NCBI GenBank assembly: GCA_947493325.1
Contig: CANLQI010000001.1
Span: 314,501-378,500 of the forward strand
Direction of reading: 5' to 3'
Source of the DNA: an uncultured Sphingomonadaceae bacterium
GTDB taxonomy: Bacteria; Pseudomonadota; Alphaproteobacteria; Sphingomonadales; Sphingomonadaceae
Length of the DNA stretch: 64,000 nucleotides
Shown: piece after piece, positions 17,601 through 24,125 of the stretch
Layout of the letters: each line of letters opens with the position of its first letter
How positions within the stretch are numbered: the stretch's first letter is position 1
Made by a program: the position numbers and the translations under genes
The notes under the pieces: generated by a model
The model's database searches: none
What the model was told of the DNA's origin: nothing
The model's input: only the letters and a program-made list of their open reading frames with translations

Positions 17601-20519
17601 TATTATGACTATGACGGTCTGGGTACGATGAGCAGCTATACCCATTACTTCACGGGCGACAGGATTGAGCTGTATGAATATGATGATGCCGGGCAGCTTG
17701 AACGCGTTAAAATGGCGCAAAGCTCGATTCATGCGCCCACTCCGGTAATACATCTCTCCGTAACCGCACCAGTGGCATCACAGGCCAGCGTTATTGCCAC
17801 CTATGACTATGACAATATGGGCCGCCTGATTGACCAGCAGGATAAGGATGGCGGGAGCACGGTCTATCACCGTCAGGTCAGCTATGATAACGCCAAGAAC
17901 CGCATCTCCAGCGAAACGATCATCAGCCTGCAGGCGGCGGGTACGTTCAAGGCGGTGACAAGCTATGATTATGACGGCCTGTCAAACAACCAATATGCGC
18001 TGGGTCAGGCCGTGGTGGTCAATACCGATAATTATAAATTGAACAGCGGGTGGACAATCGAAAGCCGCACCCGCACCACCAATGACTATGAATGGCGCGA
18101 TGGCGCGATCCAGGACCGGACCATCTATGACCCGGACCGCACCGGCGGCTCCACAACGCATATATCGGACTTTAACTATAACGCCTCGGGCCATCTAACG
18201 CATGTCAGCATCAATGATGGCGACCCGCGCACCGTCACGTACAAGAATGACGAGACCGGACAGATATTGCAGCGCAAGGAAACCGGCAGCAACGAACCGG
18301 GCAATGTGCGCGATATCTACACCCGTTACGGCAGTGCGCAGCTGGGCCATATTGGCAATCACGGCACGCTCAATACCAGCTACACGGACTCGATCCTGAA
18401 CCGTACAGAAGGTGAAGCGGCAAATAACTTCCAGTTTACCAGGACCGAAGTAAACACGCCTGCCAGCACCTTTGGTCAGGCGAATGATCAGATCAACAGC
18501 TATAGCGCGGGCACATCGAACTCCAGCTATACCGTGCGCGGCGGTGAGAGCCTGCAGTCCATTGCGCAGGGCATCTGGGGTGATGCGAACCTGTGGTACA
18601 AGATTGCCGAGGCCAACGGCCTGAGCGGCGGCGAACCACTGGCCGCGGGCCGCATGCTGCATATCCCGCACAATATCCAGCGCTCCTCCTTCCACGCGGA
18701 CACATTCAAAACCTACAACGCCGCCGATGCAATAGGCGACACCGCCCCAACAACGCCGCAGCCGCCGAAGAAAAATAAATGTGCTGTCGTGGGGCAGATA
18801 TTCCTTGTCGTGATCGCGGTGGCGGTGACGGCGCTGACAGCGGGTACATTGGGACCTGTGGGCGCGGCGACCCTGGGCAATGTGGCAAGCCAGGGATTGG
18901 GCGTGGCGACGGGGATACAGAGCAAGTTCAGCTTCAAACAGCTGGGGCTGACCGCCCTGACAGCCGGGGTGACACAGGGGCTGGGCAAGCTGGGCAGTAT
19001 CCATAAGGGACTAAGCGGTGTCTCGAACTTCCTGAAAGCCGATACGCTCATCTCCAACGTAGCGCGCGGCGCGGCGTCCAATGCGATTACGCAGGGCATA
19101 GGCACTATCACCGGCCTGCAGGACAGGTTCTCCTTTGCGGGCGTTGCGGCGGCGGGCGTGGTGCACGGCATAGGCGGCGAGATCAGCCGCAATATCGGCG
19201 GCGCGGCGGTGTTTAACGCTGCGGGTGAACTTACGCAGAGCGCGAGCGTGACCAACCAGCTGGTCTCCGGCGCGGCGGGGGCGATTGCGGGCGCGGCGAC
19301 CAGAAGCGCCATGACCGGCACAAGCTTTGGCGACAATGTTATGCGCGCTCTCCCCGATGTGATCGGAAGTACGCTGGGCCGCGTGGCCAGCGAAGCGATT
19401 GGCGGCACGGGGCGGGCCTCGGGCAAGCTGGCGAACGGCGCGGAGGATACCAAAGGGCTGGGGCTGACATCGCATAACCGCACGCTGGCGGCCAGCCTCG
19501 GCCTTGCCGGACCCCAGGTGCATTTTAACGGCGCCGATGGCGGTTATGACAGCAGTGATGATATCGTGATCCGTGCCACCAAAATGACGGAGGCGCAGAA
19601 GCAGGCCTATGATGCGAACCTGGGCATGTTTGACCGGATCGGGATGGCACTGTCTTCGGACAGCACATTGGGGCTGATCGTGACGCAGATTGTGGCCCCG
19701 GGGCGCACCCCGAACTTTACGCAGCGTGACTATGCCGCGGTCGGGCGCGGGACGCGGGACTTTGGCCGTGAGACATGGGAAGGCGTGCAAGCAATAGGCG
19801 CGCTGGTCTCGCCGATACCAAGCCAGCAGAAGTTTGAAGTAGCGGCGGGTCTTGCGAACAGCGTGCGCTCGGCGGGCGGATATGCGGCGGATGTTGTGAC
19901 GCTCAGGCGCAGTCCGCTCACTGATGCGAAAGCGATAGCGGGCAATGTGGTGACGGGCGTACAAAACTTCCGCGCCATGGACGCCGCATCGCAGCGTGAG
20001 GCGCTCTTGTATCACGGCACGAAATTTGGTCTGGGCACCGCCACGGCGGCCCTGCCGGGCGGTGCGTTTACACGCGGCGGGGTGGTGGCGCGGCCCGTTG
20101 CGGGTAGAGTGGAAAACGTGACGTTCACCAATGCGAAAGACGCATTGCAGAGTGTGACGGACCGGGCAGTTATGGATTTGGCGTCTGATCCTTCGATAGC
20201 AAGAAGCCTAATGAGTGAGGGAAGCTATGCGCATCTGTCAGGCCGTACTAATCTGGCACATGCCAGCTATGGTAAGGCGGTGGAACGGTTGGCTGCAAGA
20301 TATATTGATGCTGATCCTGTTTTGGGAGATTTTCTCGATTACCAATCCCGTCCATTTAAATCGACGCCGGACTTTTTTGGCTATGAAGGGTATAATATGC
20401 GTATGCTCGATATAACCACTTCAAAATCGGTGGGTTCTCATTTAGGTAGATCTTATGGCCCGTATACCGACTATGTGCTGCACCCCGGCCTTCCCTCTAA
20501 TCTGGTGTTTCCGAAATGA
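8505..20519 (+). CDS. Giant YD-repeat (Rhs-like) protein with LysM domain and polymorphic toxin tip
   Basis: About 4004 residues. The N-terminus is Gly/Ser-rich with no Sec signal; an in-frame ATG at 8493 is also possible, but the ATG at 8505 is the one shared with the second copy. Most of the protein is YD repeats (motifs such as YDxxGRLxxxxDxxG), which in Rhs/Tc proteins fold into a beta-barrel cocoon. Three non-YD beta-rich modules interrupt the repeats (see separate entries). Near the end come a LysM-like domain (about 3340-3390), a Pro/Lys linker, a Gly/Ala-rich hydrophobic segment (about 3425-3560), and a C-terminal tip from about 3865. The tip has PDF, then D-I-T-T-x-K (Asp3956, Asp3969, Lys3974) and a later H-L-x-R-x-Y-G, reminiscent of PD-(D/E)xK-fold nuclease toxins. 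The tip is richer in A+T than the core. The gene overlaps its probable immunity gene by four bases. The export route is unknown. Confidence 0.85.
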   Translation: MVAIFTGLGSGLENGSGSALGAGGLLGQSSLGRAGEQLFFNAANGNLVVSQRDEFVVGRGTDINIARTYNSQGGFDGDNGDNWRQSTTRRIFDYTGNTSTWTGGSLKRQGADGAITTYNWSASRGLYVATDGAGAHDTIERSGSYWLKLDGDSKAREYYLGYGADNWRIRFDRNADNVGTRFYYGNDWEGSKLSKVRTNYTGSYSSEVSYIWSGSNITKITTSYKDLANGGSAETLTRTYYTYDSANRLKTVTTDLTPENNSVSDGDTYVTSYTYHGTSNLIASISQTDGSRVEIAYDDQGRVVRLNQAVSGGDMRVTAMAYRDGYTVVTAPGGEQTRLFYDAKNQLTRVDAPPAKEGDPIQSVRYTYDSSGNVTKVETGTLPNTANLFDAPGWAPAAPSGRGGNLVLDDGWPNDVDGPLPAAGTPVDGWSGSYVDETEWTSTGGPYGQQVVSLHTGQTDTTADGGGAVTNAFTIDNTKAYEYTVYFKVDELNKHRVYFGLGGAAVKNAHDDAVNGNPYFTSVYPNANSGIEADKWYKMVGYVLPEGSENAPAGSLGGIYDTETGEKIQNLNAFKWNTGGPSNLAYLRFFNFYNESKQGLFTHYYKPEVREINAGALMGEADKLDLAADAQGIKAPVVDGWNNHSAYTRDGEARWSEIIGPDGAPMMVLEAGQFDATSDGGGVLATNTVNIDPSKTYKYTQYVHKSDLTKHYLYSGIVATGAGGAHAKETLSSGADGWASYYLGDTMSTQQASMEEGEWYKLVGYVLPSGSNLAPVGSYGGLYNVKTGVKVRDIHAFRWTSGVSDIKAYGRFFTYNDTANHGWSTQFGKPGFEVVSGLAADNADPFDISDTGFQATSTTSYMYDSRGNNTQVTDTNGDIVNHYYDAKNNLIKTFSNGSNQYYDNIGQYTRYAYDAENHLRYVVSPEGRVTEYCYHDTGELKYEIAYPETEPDPAHLIPASHLDISETIMDSWRDGLADRSSTQIRYHAIDARGNRVFTFDYNTVSSDGLLDWRGGYSRTYYSYDQAGQLLSRNGQGQKAETFVYDGMGRLIASSDAAGGVTTTRFDDAATTTIVRSAEGLITTSVYNKAGNLLSQTESAVGYTSGNLKPDLNANWVTFRSDRTAATAVDGNPAYKITTSAGQTNGGTYASLGAVKAGETVTYEITMKAVGDTTQHLIALSGSVDSWGHPVNSPSQAIVVNGPGRLEQSNSGYWYISGLSETIATTVTVQRTYQNDQNAYAYLYVGHPTGTAGDAVILSNPQITKTVTNTTLDLQGTDDYIYDKNGRLRLMTDDSGRRVFYFYDDLGRTIGEVESYGTSGNLTEYRYDDQGNVAATLRYASRIQPDVMATLLDSQGQPTDAQIDTIRPATHAYDITEYSVYDANGRLIQSIDGSGAVASYSYDKSDRLVSTRSYKNKLSAGTMNALKLNPPEAPVNITASSQDAIIRTFYDRDGNIVGALDADGYLSEIKYDKAGQKIWEVRFFYLTTASLRASGSFSQLYASVAGQTSRDIYTRYVYNNQGQLSYQIDDLYRVTEYRYNYAGKQTMAIEHAVALPTNHDYTYDNVKALLAPQAGNAANRESRFIYDTDGRLAHTIDPAGSVASFNYDAEGRVVKTIQYADLRTQASVPSFNTMQTWADANADDAGNRITRTYYNARGQEQFTIDAEGYVTENSYDNDGRLLWSQRWSNPYNATDAITTGQLAGINKGTYVRTSYTYDGSGRLNSVYNGEGDRTVYSYWPTGKKAWVYSGYGTPDQNQTYMVYDGAGRLTYEARAHGTPERVNISYAYDGLGNMTSMTDANGNVTSYLYNNRGQMVRETNAEGGVTRYEYDSFGNVVKTTDPNGNASYNYYDGLGRLVRTRDAEDYITVTRYTHFGEVESVTRYATPTTAAVSTVTHPGVSTSSSDATTRFEYDKLGRVTKVTDAEGQYEQYTLDAFGNRVSVRNKLGGTVTNSYDKRGLLLSETLPMKSHDKDGAVLASVVTNRFEYDARGNRTKMLEADNISADRRITEYVYDKANRLIETKGEAFGAYTISASGTASSVSVTPKETIKYDKRGNVIETKDAAGARTLFYYDDLNRKIVEINAEGTYSKFTYDKNGNVKTSRVFESTVALPSAAGGTPPSQPGSLSRMTSFTYDKLNRMTASTVSGLDAAGNIARIRTITWTGAAHSHSLEAITTRYEYDANGNVVKTTDANGNSTYSYYDNLNRKKAQVDQERYRTDWTYDAEGNVTRERRYVNKAAAPSVSANPPSVSANGNQDRITDYTYDKVGNRLSEARAKVQAHNGNGAHGTAAPATISYLYNGLGQLTQKTHATGDVVKYQYDQTGRLTKEYVNTAIGTTTGGSQSSQPPATQYYYNGLNDLARTRQGSVSVSSADHITEYNYSSANQLTLVKDASGFERVYRYDAAGRKVLETYQRATNSSAVWNGIGTRYDALGRQTHQFVLTYAGGWAKASGSDSTNIEYNAYGEVSRQGINGIWQQSFEYDGAGRVIKTNSGDGIWKHFGYDKNGNQTVAITSAGRDLSGKTFLQALSEAGRADVNVTYTQYDKRGQAYKVTEEGRQLDSSAGHMLKTWRSYNAFGETASETNRLDAGASQAVKDKNTTDYTYNTMGRLIQKESPEVSVTAENGAVSNMPPVTHYYYDASGRMTGSKDANGNLTTLKLLAGTGYDGAQALVYEEKHADGGIKKTQYDRYGNAVKVTDEIGRITNQVFDKMGRVTKITKPGGLETNYSYDGLGQRLTEWNDVLGGGNKQTTDYDAQGRVISTRAFGGDVTTTTYAWSNSLATTGLGTFGGWTQVTTHANGKTLTEKTDLFGRQTYKNDLGSATTNYGYDTAGRVISQTNTRGENLSFTYYNTGLQSGQTGTNGTLTYKYDKVGNRTYEKLVRSGQTLKNATIAFDALGRMTSYVQAHNSASPGINIAYTYDAHGNVRSTTTIRALLDQNGNATAGTTPFTKWNRFDAMNRLVVAEGTLSGTAGAAGTTIVRGSEGTSHLYNEAGQRTRSTKGGQSMSRLLWRHQWAGQTHLADNRAAIEQMYYDYDGLGTMSSYTHYFTGDRIELYEYDDAGQLERVKMAQSSIHAPTPVIHLSVTAPVASQASVIATYDYDNMGRLIDQQDKDGGSTVYHRQVSYDNAKNRISSETIISLQAAGTFKAVTSYDYDGLSNNQYALGQAVVVNTDNYKLNSGWTIESRTRTTNDYEWRDGAIQDRTIYDPDRTGGSTTHISDFNYNASGHLTHVSINDGDPRTVTYKNDETGQILQRKETGSNEPGNVRDIYTRYGSAQLGHIGNHGTLNTSYTDSILNRTEGEAANNFQFTRTEVNTPASTFGQANDQINSYSAGTSNSSYTVRGGESLQSIAQGIWGDANLWYKIAEANGLSGGEPLAAGRMLHIPHNIQRSSFHADTFKTYNAADAIGDTAPTTPQPPKKNKCAVVGQIFLVVIAVAVTALTAGTLGPVGAATLGNVASQGLGVATGIQSKFSFKQLGLTALTAGVTQGLGKLGSIHKGLSGVSNFLKADTLISNVARGAASNAITQGIGTITGLQDRFSFAGVAAAGVVHGIGGEISRNIGGAAVFNAAGELTQSASVTNQLVSGAAGAIAGAATRSAMTGTSFGDNVMRALPDVIGSTLGRVASEAIGGTGRASGKLANGAEDTKGLGLTSHNRTLAASLGLAGPQVHFNGADGGYDSSDDIVIRATKMTEAQKQAYDANLGMFDRIGMALSSDSTLGLIVTQIVAPGRTPNFTQRDYAAVGRGTRDFGRETWEGVQAIGALVSPIPSQQKFEVAAGLANSVRSAGGYAADVVTLRRSPLTDAKAIAGNVVTGVQNFRAMDAASQREALLYHGTKFGLGTATAALPGGAFTRGGVVARPVAGRVENVTFTNAKDALQSVTDRAVMDLASDPSIARSLMSEGSYAHLSGRTNLAHASYGKAVERLAARYIDADPVLGDFLDYQSRPFKSTPDFFGYEGYNMRMLDITTSKSVGSHLGRSYGPYTDYVLHPGLPSNLVFPK
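9700..11015 (+). other. Two tandem carbohydrate-binding-like modules inside the YD-repeat protein
   Basis: Two related non-YD modules, about 9700-10355 and 10360-11015, each around 215 residues. Shared features are a 'D-G-W' opening, a 'D(T)ADGGG' turn, a 'WYKxVGYVLPxGS' strand, a 'GGxYxxxTGxK' hairpin and a closing 'RFF.Y' strand. This layout recalls beta-sandwich sugar-binding modules seen in phage tail fibres and large adhesins. Equivalent modules occur at 55765-57110 in the second giant protein. The fold assignment is an inference from pattern. Confidence 0.5.
11815..12310 (+). other. Second type of beta-rich inserted module in the YD-repeat protein
   Basis: A module of about 165 residues: 'GNLKPDLNANW', then 'YASLGAVKAGETVTYEI', 'SGYWYISGLSET' and 'GDAVILSNPQITK'. 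It looks like a jelly-roll sheet with a conserved ligand-facing W-Y-I. Two copies of the same type occur in the second giant protein (57310-57795 and 57900-58290). Confidence 0.5.
14238..14320 (+). repeat. 83-base patch identical to 60732-60814
   Basis: Within YD repeats, the two giant genes share an 83-base block without mismatch, embedded in flanks that differ at third codon positions. Further near-identical blocks follow from about 14345 (against 60848). Such islands are typical of gene conversion between paralogues. Confidence 0.85.
15070..15290 (+). repeat. About 220-base near-identical patch shared with 61563-61783
   Basis: Aligning by eye I see a single difference (GCG versus GCA in one Ala codon) across this block of YD-repeat coding sequence. 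The neighbouring regions of the two genes differ much more, which points to recent exchange between the two loci. Confidence 0.85.
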
Positions 20520-21226
20520 TTGAATATAAAGATAAAAAATTCTTTCGTCTTCAAGATAGAGGTGAAAGCCATTTACTTAAAAACATGATTTTCGAGAGTT
20601 GTGAATTTTCAAGATGTCTTTTGTCATTAACTACTAATATCAGTAATATTACAACTTTGCATAATATTACTGTGAATGACTGTACTTTTAATGGGTGCCA
20701 AACAGGCCCAACCATATATTCGAATGTCTCCATCTCCAATATCCGCGCCAATGATCTGATGATTATCTGGTCGCCTTATTGTGACCGCGTGACCTTGTCT
20801 GGTAATATAGCACGAATGCGAACTAACACACTTGCCGATCCCACCACCAGCAATAATGAAAAACAGATACCGTTCGACACATTCCGCAAGGAGTTTTATG
20901 CATCGGTAGATTGGGCGCTGGATATCAGCAAGGCACGGTTTAGGGAATGTGACCTTGAAAGCATTCCGGCACATCTGATCCGCCGCGATCCTGAATCGCA
21001 GGTTGTCGTCACGCGCGAACGCGCGCTGGAATTTGTTGAACCGGGCTGGGTGGATAAACTCAATCCGGAAAACAAACACTGGGCGAATGTAATTGAAGGT
21101 TTCTTATCGAAAGGCGATCCCGATATCGTTCTTATCGCCCCGCTGGGTGCCTCCAAGGACAAACGAGATGCCCTGCTCAATGGGTTGAAAGAGTTCCGGC
21201 AGATAGGGCTGGCCGAGCCGGATTAA
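20516..21226 (+). CDS. Putative immunity protein for the YD-repeat toxin tip
   Basis: Starts on the ATGA that carries the stop of the giant YD-repeat gene, the usual coupling of a polymorphic toxin with its immunity gene. The 236-residue product is cytoplasmic, without signal or membrane segments. Residues 20-75 contain spaced Cys/Phe/Asn-rich repeats (FESCEF, NDCTFNGC) that resemble a short beta-solenoid of pentapeptide-repeat style; residues 120-236 are mixed alpha/beta. Base composition is clearly richer in A+T than the core of the toxin gene, as expected for an exchangeable toxin/immunity cassette. A terminator hairpin follows. I recognise no named immunity family, so the call rests on position. 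Confidence 0.65.
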   Translation: MIEYKDKKFFRLQDRGESHLLKNMIFESCEFSRCLLSLTTNISNITTLHNITVNDCTFNGCQTGPTIYSNVSISNIRANDLMIIWSPYCDRVTLSGNIARMRTNTLADPTTSNNEKQIPFDTFRKEFYASVDWALDISKARFRECDLESIPAHLIRRDPESQVVVTRERALEFVEPGWVDKLNPENKHWANVIEGFLSKGDPDIVLIAPLGASKDKRDALLNGLKEFRQIGLAEPD

Positions 21227-21241
21227 TATATATCACTATAA

Positions 21242-21266
21242 CGGCTCTCGCATGAGCCGCTGTTTT
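21242..21266 (+). terminator. Rho-independent terminator after the immunity gene
   Basis: CGGCTC (21242-21247) and GAGCCG (21254-21259) form a perfect six-base GC-rich stem with a six-base loop, followed by CTGTTTT. It lies 16 bases after the immunity stop codon. Confidence 0.7.
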
Positions 21267-21522
21267 AACCATCAATCCCCTTTAGTCTTACAAAACACAG
21301 CCGCGATAGCAGCTTCCATTGCAGCGGCGACAGCCGCCGTGCGGTCTGCTGGCGCCGCCATGCAAACTCCTACCCGCTGTAGGATACATCCAACACGATT
21401 TATCCTACATTGGCGGTTTGGGCACGTTCCTAGGTGCGAAGCAATGTGAAGCTAAGAGTTGGAAACGCGCCTTGCCAGTGCTCCCCGGCTGTCCGGCTGT
21501 GGCTGTAAAAACACCGCCGTAA
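21267..21522. other. Non-coding stretch with an inverted repeat
   Basis: No supportable gene. A nine-base inverted repeat, TGTAGGATA (21378-21386) and TATCCTACA (21401-21409), encloses a 14-base spacer; it could be an operator or a recombination remnant. The stretch separates an intact toxin/immunity cassette from a decayed YD-repeat 3' end, so it is a likely site of past rearrangement. Confidence 0.4.
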
Positions 21523-22697
21523 CAGCTCCCACCGGACCCGCTGTTAGAACTCCCACCTCCTTCATCCCCAAGCAGCTTTAGCTTCCTCCACCCCCAAATA
21601 CCCCAGCCCGGCATAAACGGCACGTATCAGGATGTTGAGGTTAGCTATGACGGTGTGCTGCGGGAGGATTATGTGTACCGGGCCGATGGCTATCTGGACG
21701 TGATGCGTGTGGCGCAGAGCAGCTATGTGCGCGACCGTGACGGCCTGACGCCGCCGGTGATAACCGATCCTGCCGCTGCGGGGGATGTGCGCACCGATTA
21801 TGACTATGACGGCCTGGGGCGGCTGACGGGCCAGAAGGACTATGACCGCGATGATCCCTCGGTGCTGCGGGTGGAGCGGCAGCTGACCTATGATGCCAGG
21901 GGACAGGTGACAGGTGACACCCGCATCCGCGCGCAGGGCACGGCGCCGGGCAGCGATGTGGTCAAGACCGTCGCCACCATGACCTATGGTACGGGCAGCG
22001 CCTATGCGCCGGGCCAGGCGGTACGGGTGGACAGCGCGCAATACCGGCAGGCGGGCGGCAGCGGCGCCTTCACCCATGAAGTGACCGCGCGCAACACCTA
22101 TAGCCACGCCTGGTATGACGGCGCGGTGCAGGCTGCGATCACGCATGACGGGGATATTGCCGACAGCGGCAATCAGGTGACAAGCTCGAGCTACACGTAT
22201 AACGCTGCCGGGCATCTGCAGTCGGCATCGGTGCAGGACGGTGATCCCAGGACGCTGACCTATGTGAACGATGTATCGGGCACAGTGATCCAGCGGCGCA
22301 GCGATGATGCGAATAGCAGCGTGCATGACCATATGCTGGCCTATCACATGTTTGCCGGACGTCAGCTGGGTACGGTCTCCAATGCGGGCTACGGCGAATT
22401 TACACAGCTCTATGCGCCCACCTACAGCCATGCCTCTGACAGCACGCGCAGCAGCCATGTGGTGCGCACGGGCGAGAGCCTGTCCTCGATCGCCGCCGGC
22501 ATCTGGGGCGATGCGGGGCGCTTGCTTGCGCTGCGCGGCTCTTCGCTGAAGGGCGTCCCCCGGACACCCTTCCGGGCCGCTCATCACGGTATAAGATTGC
22601 CGAGGCCAATGGGCTGACCGGGCGTGAGGCGCTGGCTGCGGGCACGCGGCTGCCGGCGGGCAATGTAAAGTTTCCCAAAACTGCAAATCTATGGTAA
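21523..22697 (+). pseudogene. 5'-truncated YD-repeat (Rhs-like) fragment with interrupted LysM domain
   Basis: The frame is open from after a stop at 21520-21522. Homology to the C-terminal YD repeats of the giant gene begins near 21600 ('DVEVSYDGVLREDYVY') and runs through 'YDYDGLGRLTG', 'GDPRTLTYVND' and a LysM start 'HVVRTGESLSSIAAGIWGDA'. At about 22516 the LysM is broken by some 75 bases containing a palindrome, and the frame stops at 22617. LysM coding resumes in another frame at about 22590 (YKIAEANGLTGREALAAG) and ends at TAA 22695-22697. There is no toxin tip and no upstream start. The longest open piece would begin at GTG 21655. Best read as a remnant of a displaced tip or an older rhs copy. 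Confidence 0.8.
22516..22590. repeat. Small palindromic insertion in the LysM remnant
   Basis: About 75 bases replace the nine bases expected between the codons for GDA and YKI of the LysM domain (compare the intact gene at 18580-18605). The insert contains AAGGGCGTCC (22549-22558) facing GGACACCCTT (22562-22571), a ten-base stem with one G:T-type mismatch. The size and structure suggest a short non-autonomous palindromic repeat. Confidence 0.55.
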
Positions 22698-22748
22698 TGT
22701 AAACTATTGTCACATCATATTTACGCCATTTAACACGGGGGACTTGCC

Positions 22749-24125
22749 ATGCATCTGATTATCGCCAATCCCCGCGGGTTTTGTGCGGGTGTGGACCGCG
22801 CGGTCAGGGTCGTGGACGAGCTGCTTGATTTTGCAGAAGAACCTGTCTTTGTGCGGCACGAGATTGTGCACAATCATGCGGTGGTGGGGGCGCTCGCCAA
22901 GCGCGGGGCGGTGTTTGTGGAAGAGGTCGAGTCGATCCCCAGCGGCGCGATTGCGGTGATGAGCGCGCATGGTGTGGCACCGGCAGTCGTGTCGGAGGCA
23001 AAGGCCAGGGATCTGCGCGTCGTGGATGCCACCTGCCCGCTGGTGACGCGGGTGCAGCTGGAGGTGGCGCGGCATGCCAAGGCGGGCCATGATGTGATTA
23101 TTATCGGCCATCGCGGCCATGTTGAAGTCGACGGATTGCTGGGCTATTTCCAGTCTGCCGCAGGTCAGATACAGGTGGTTGAGGATGAGGCCGAGGCGGC
23201 AACAGTGGAAGTGGGTGACCCCGCCAGGCTGGCCTATGTCACGCAGACGACACTGGCTGTGTCGCAGGCCGAGCGGATTGTCGATGTGCTGAAAAGCCGT
23301 TTCCCCGCGCTTATCGCGCCGCGCGGCGATACAATATGCTATGCCACGCAGAACCGGCAGGATGCGGTGCGGAAACTGGCCGAGCGGGCCGAGGTGATTT
23401 TCGTGGTTGGCGCGCCGCACAGTTCCAATTCGCGGCGGCTGGCCGAAGTGGCGCGGGAAGAGGGGCGCAGGGCGTATCTGATCGAGTCCGCGGATGAGAT
23501 TACGGCGGATCAGATAGGGGCGGCGGCGCATATCGGGCTGATGTCCAGCGCGTCAGCACCGGAACATCTGGTACAGGCGTCTGTCCGGCGGTTGTCGGAC
23601 ATGTTCCCGGGCTTAAAAACCGAGGAATTTGGCAAGGCGGAAACCATGTTTTTCCGCGCACCTGTCGCACTGGAGAAACTGAAAAAGGAGAAGGAAGTTA
23701 TGGCACAGGCAAAAGCACAGGCAGAAGCCGAAGCGAAAGCAAAAGCAAAAGAGCGGGCCGAGGCAGAAGCGCACAGGGAAAAGCTGCGGCAGCCAATCCG
23801 CTTTGACGGGCTGGATGACGTATTGCAGACCGCGGCTGATCTGGCAGAGCAGCTGCGCGAAACCGCGGTGGCATCTGCGCGCGTGGGTGAACGCGAGGCG
23901 GAAATGCTGGTCAATATTGGTGAGAATGTACGTGACCGCGCAGTTAATGAGGAACTGCTGGCCGAAGCGCGCAAGATGGAAGTGGTGGACTCGCTGCGCC
24001 GCAGTGCGCACCGCGCCGTCGACTTGGGCATTGATGCCGTGGGCGTCGCATTGCGGGTTGGTAGTGATGCAGTGGACAGTTTCCTCAGCACACCGCGCCG
24101 TTCGCTGGACACGGCAGCCCGCTAA
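22749..24125 (+). CDS. ispH: 4-hydroxy-3-methylbut-2-enyl diphosphate reductase with C-terminal extension
   Basis: Last enzyme of the MEP isoprenoid pathway: an iron-sulfur enzyme that reduces HMBPP to IPP and DMAPP. The three cluster-binding cysteines are in place: C12 in NPRGFCAGV, C96 in VDATCPLV and C197 in DTICYATQNRQ, and 'SSNSRRL' is also conserved. The catalytic part ends near residue 310. A further 145 residues follow: a Lys/Ala/Glu-rich coiled coil (about 317-350) and a helical region with repeated Ala/Glu patterns. Typical IspH is 310-330 residues, so the tail is unusual. A GGGGGA ribosome binding site sits seven bases before the ATG. The stop codon overlaps that of the convergent gene (CTAA at 24122-24125), leaving no room for a terminator between them. 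Confidence 0.95.
   Translation: MHLIIANPRGFCAGVDRAVRVVDELLDFAEEPVFVRHEIVHNHAVVGALAKRGAVFVEEVESIPSGAIAVMSAHGVAPAVVSEAKARDLRVVDATCPLVTRVQLEVARHAKAGHDVIIIGHRGHVEVDGLLGYFQSAAGQIQVVEDEAEAATVEVGDPARLAYVTQTTLAVSQAERIVDVLKSRFPALIAPRGDTICYATQNRQDAVRKLAERAEVIFVVGAPHSSNSRRLAEVAREEGRRAYLIESADEITADQIGAAAHIGLMSSASAPEHLVQASVRRLSDMFPGLKTEEFGKAETMFFRAPVALEKLKKEKEVMAQAKAQAEAEAKAKAKERAEAEAHREKLRQPIRFDGLDDVLQTAADLAEQLRETAVASARVGEREAEMLVNIGENVRDRAVNEELLAEARKMEVVDSLRRSAHRAVDLGIDAVGVALRVGSDAVDSFLSTPRRSLDTAAR

Noticed and set aside
8505-20519. YD repeats as a CRISPR or tandem DNA repeat array
   Set aside because: Repeats are degenerate coding repeats of variable spacing, with a continuous open frame.
21562-22713. 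383-codon minus-strand frame
   Set aside because: Antisense to the YD-repeat remnant, which shows clear homology in the plus frame.
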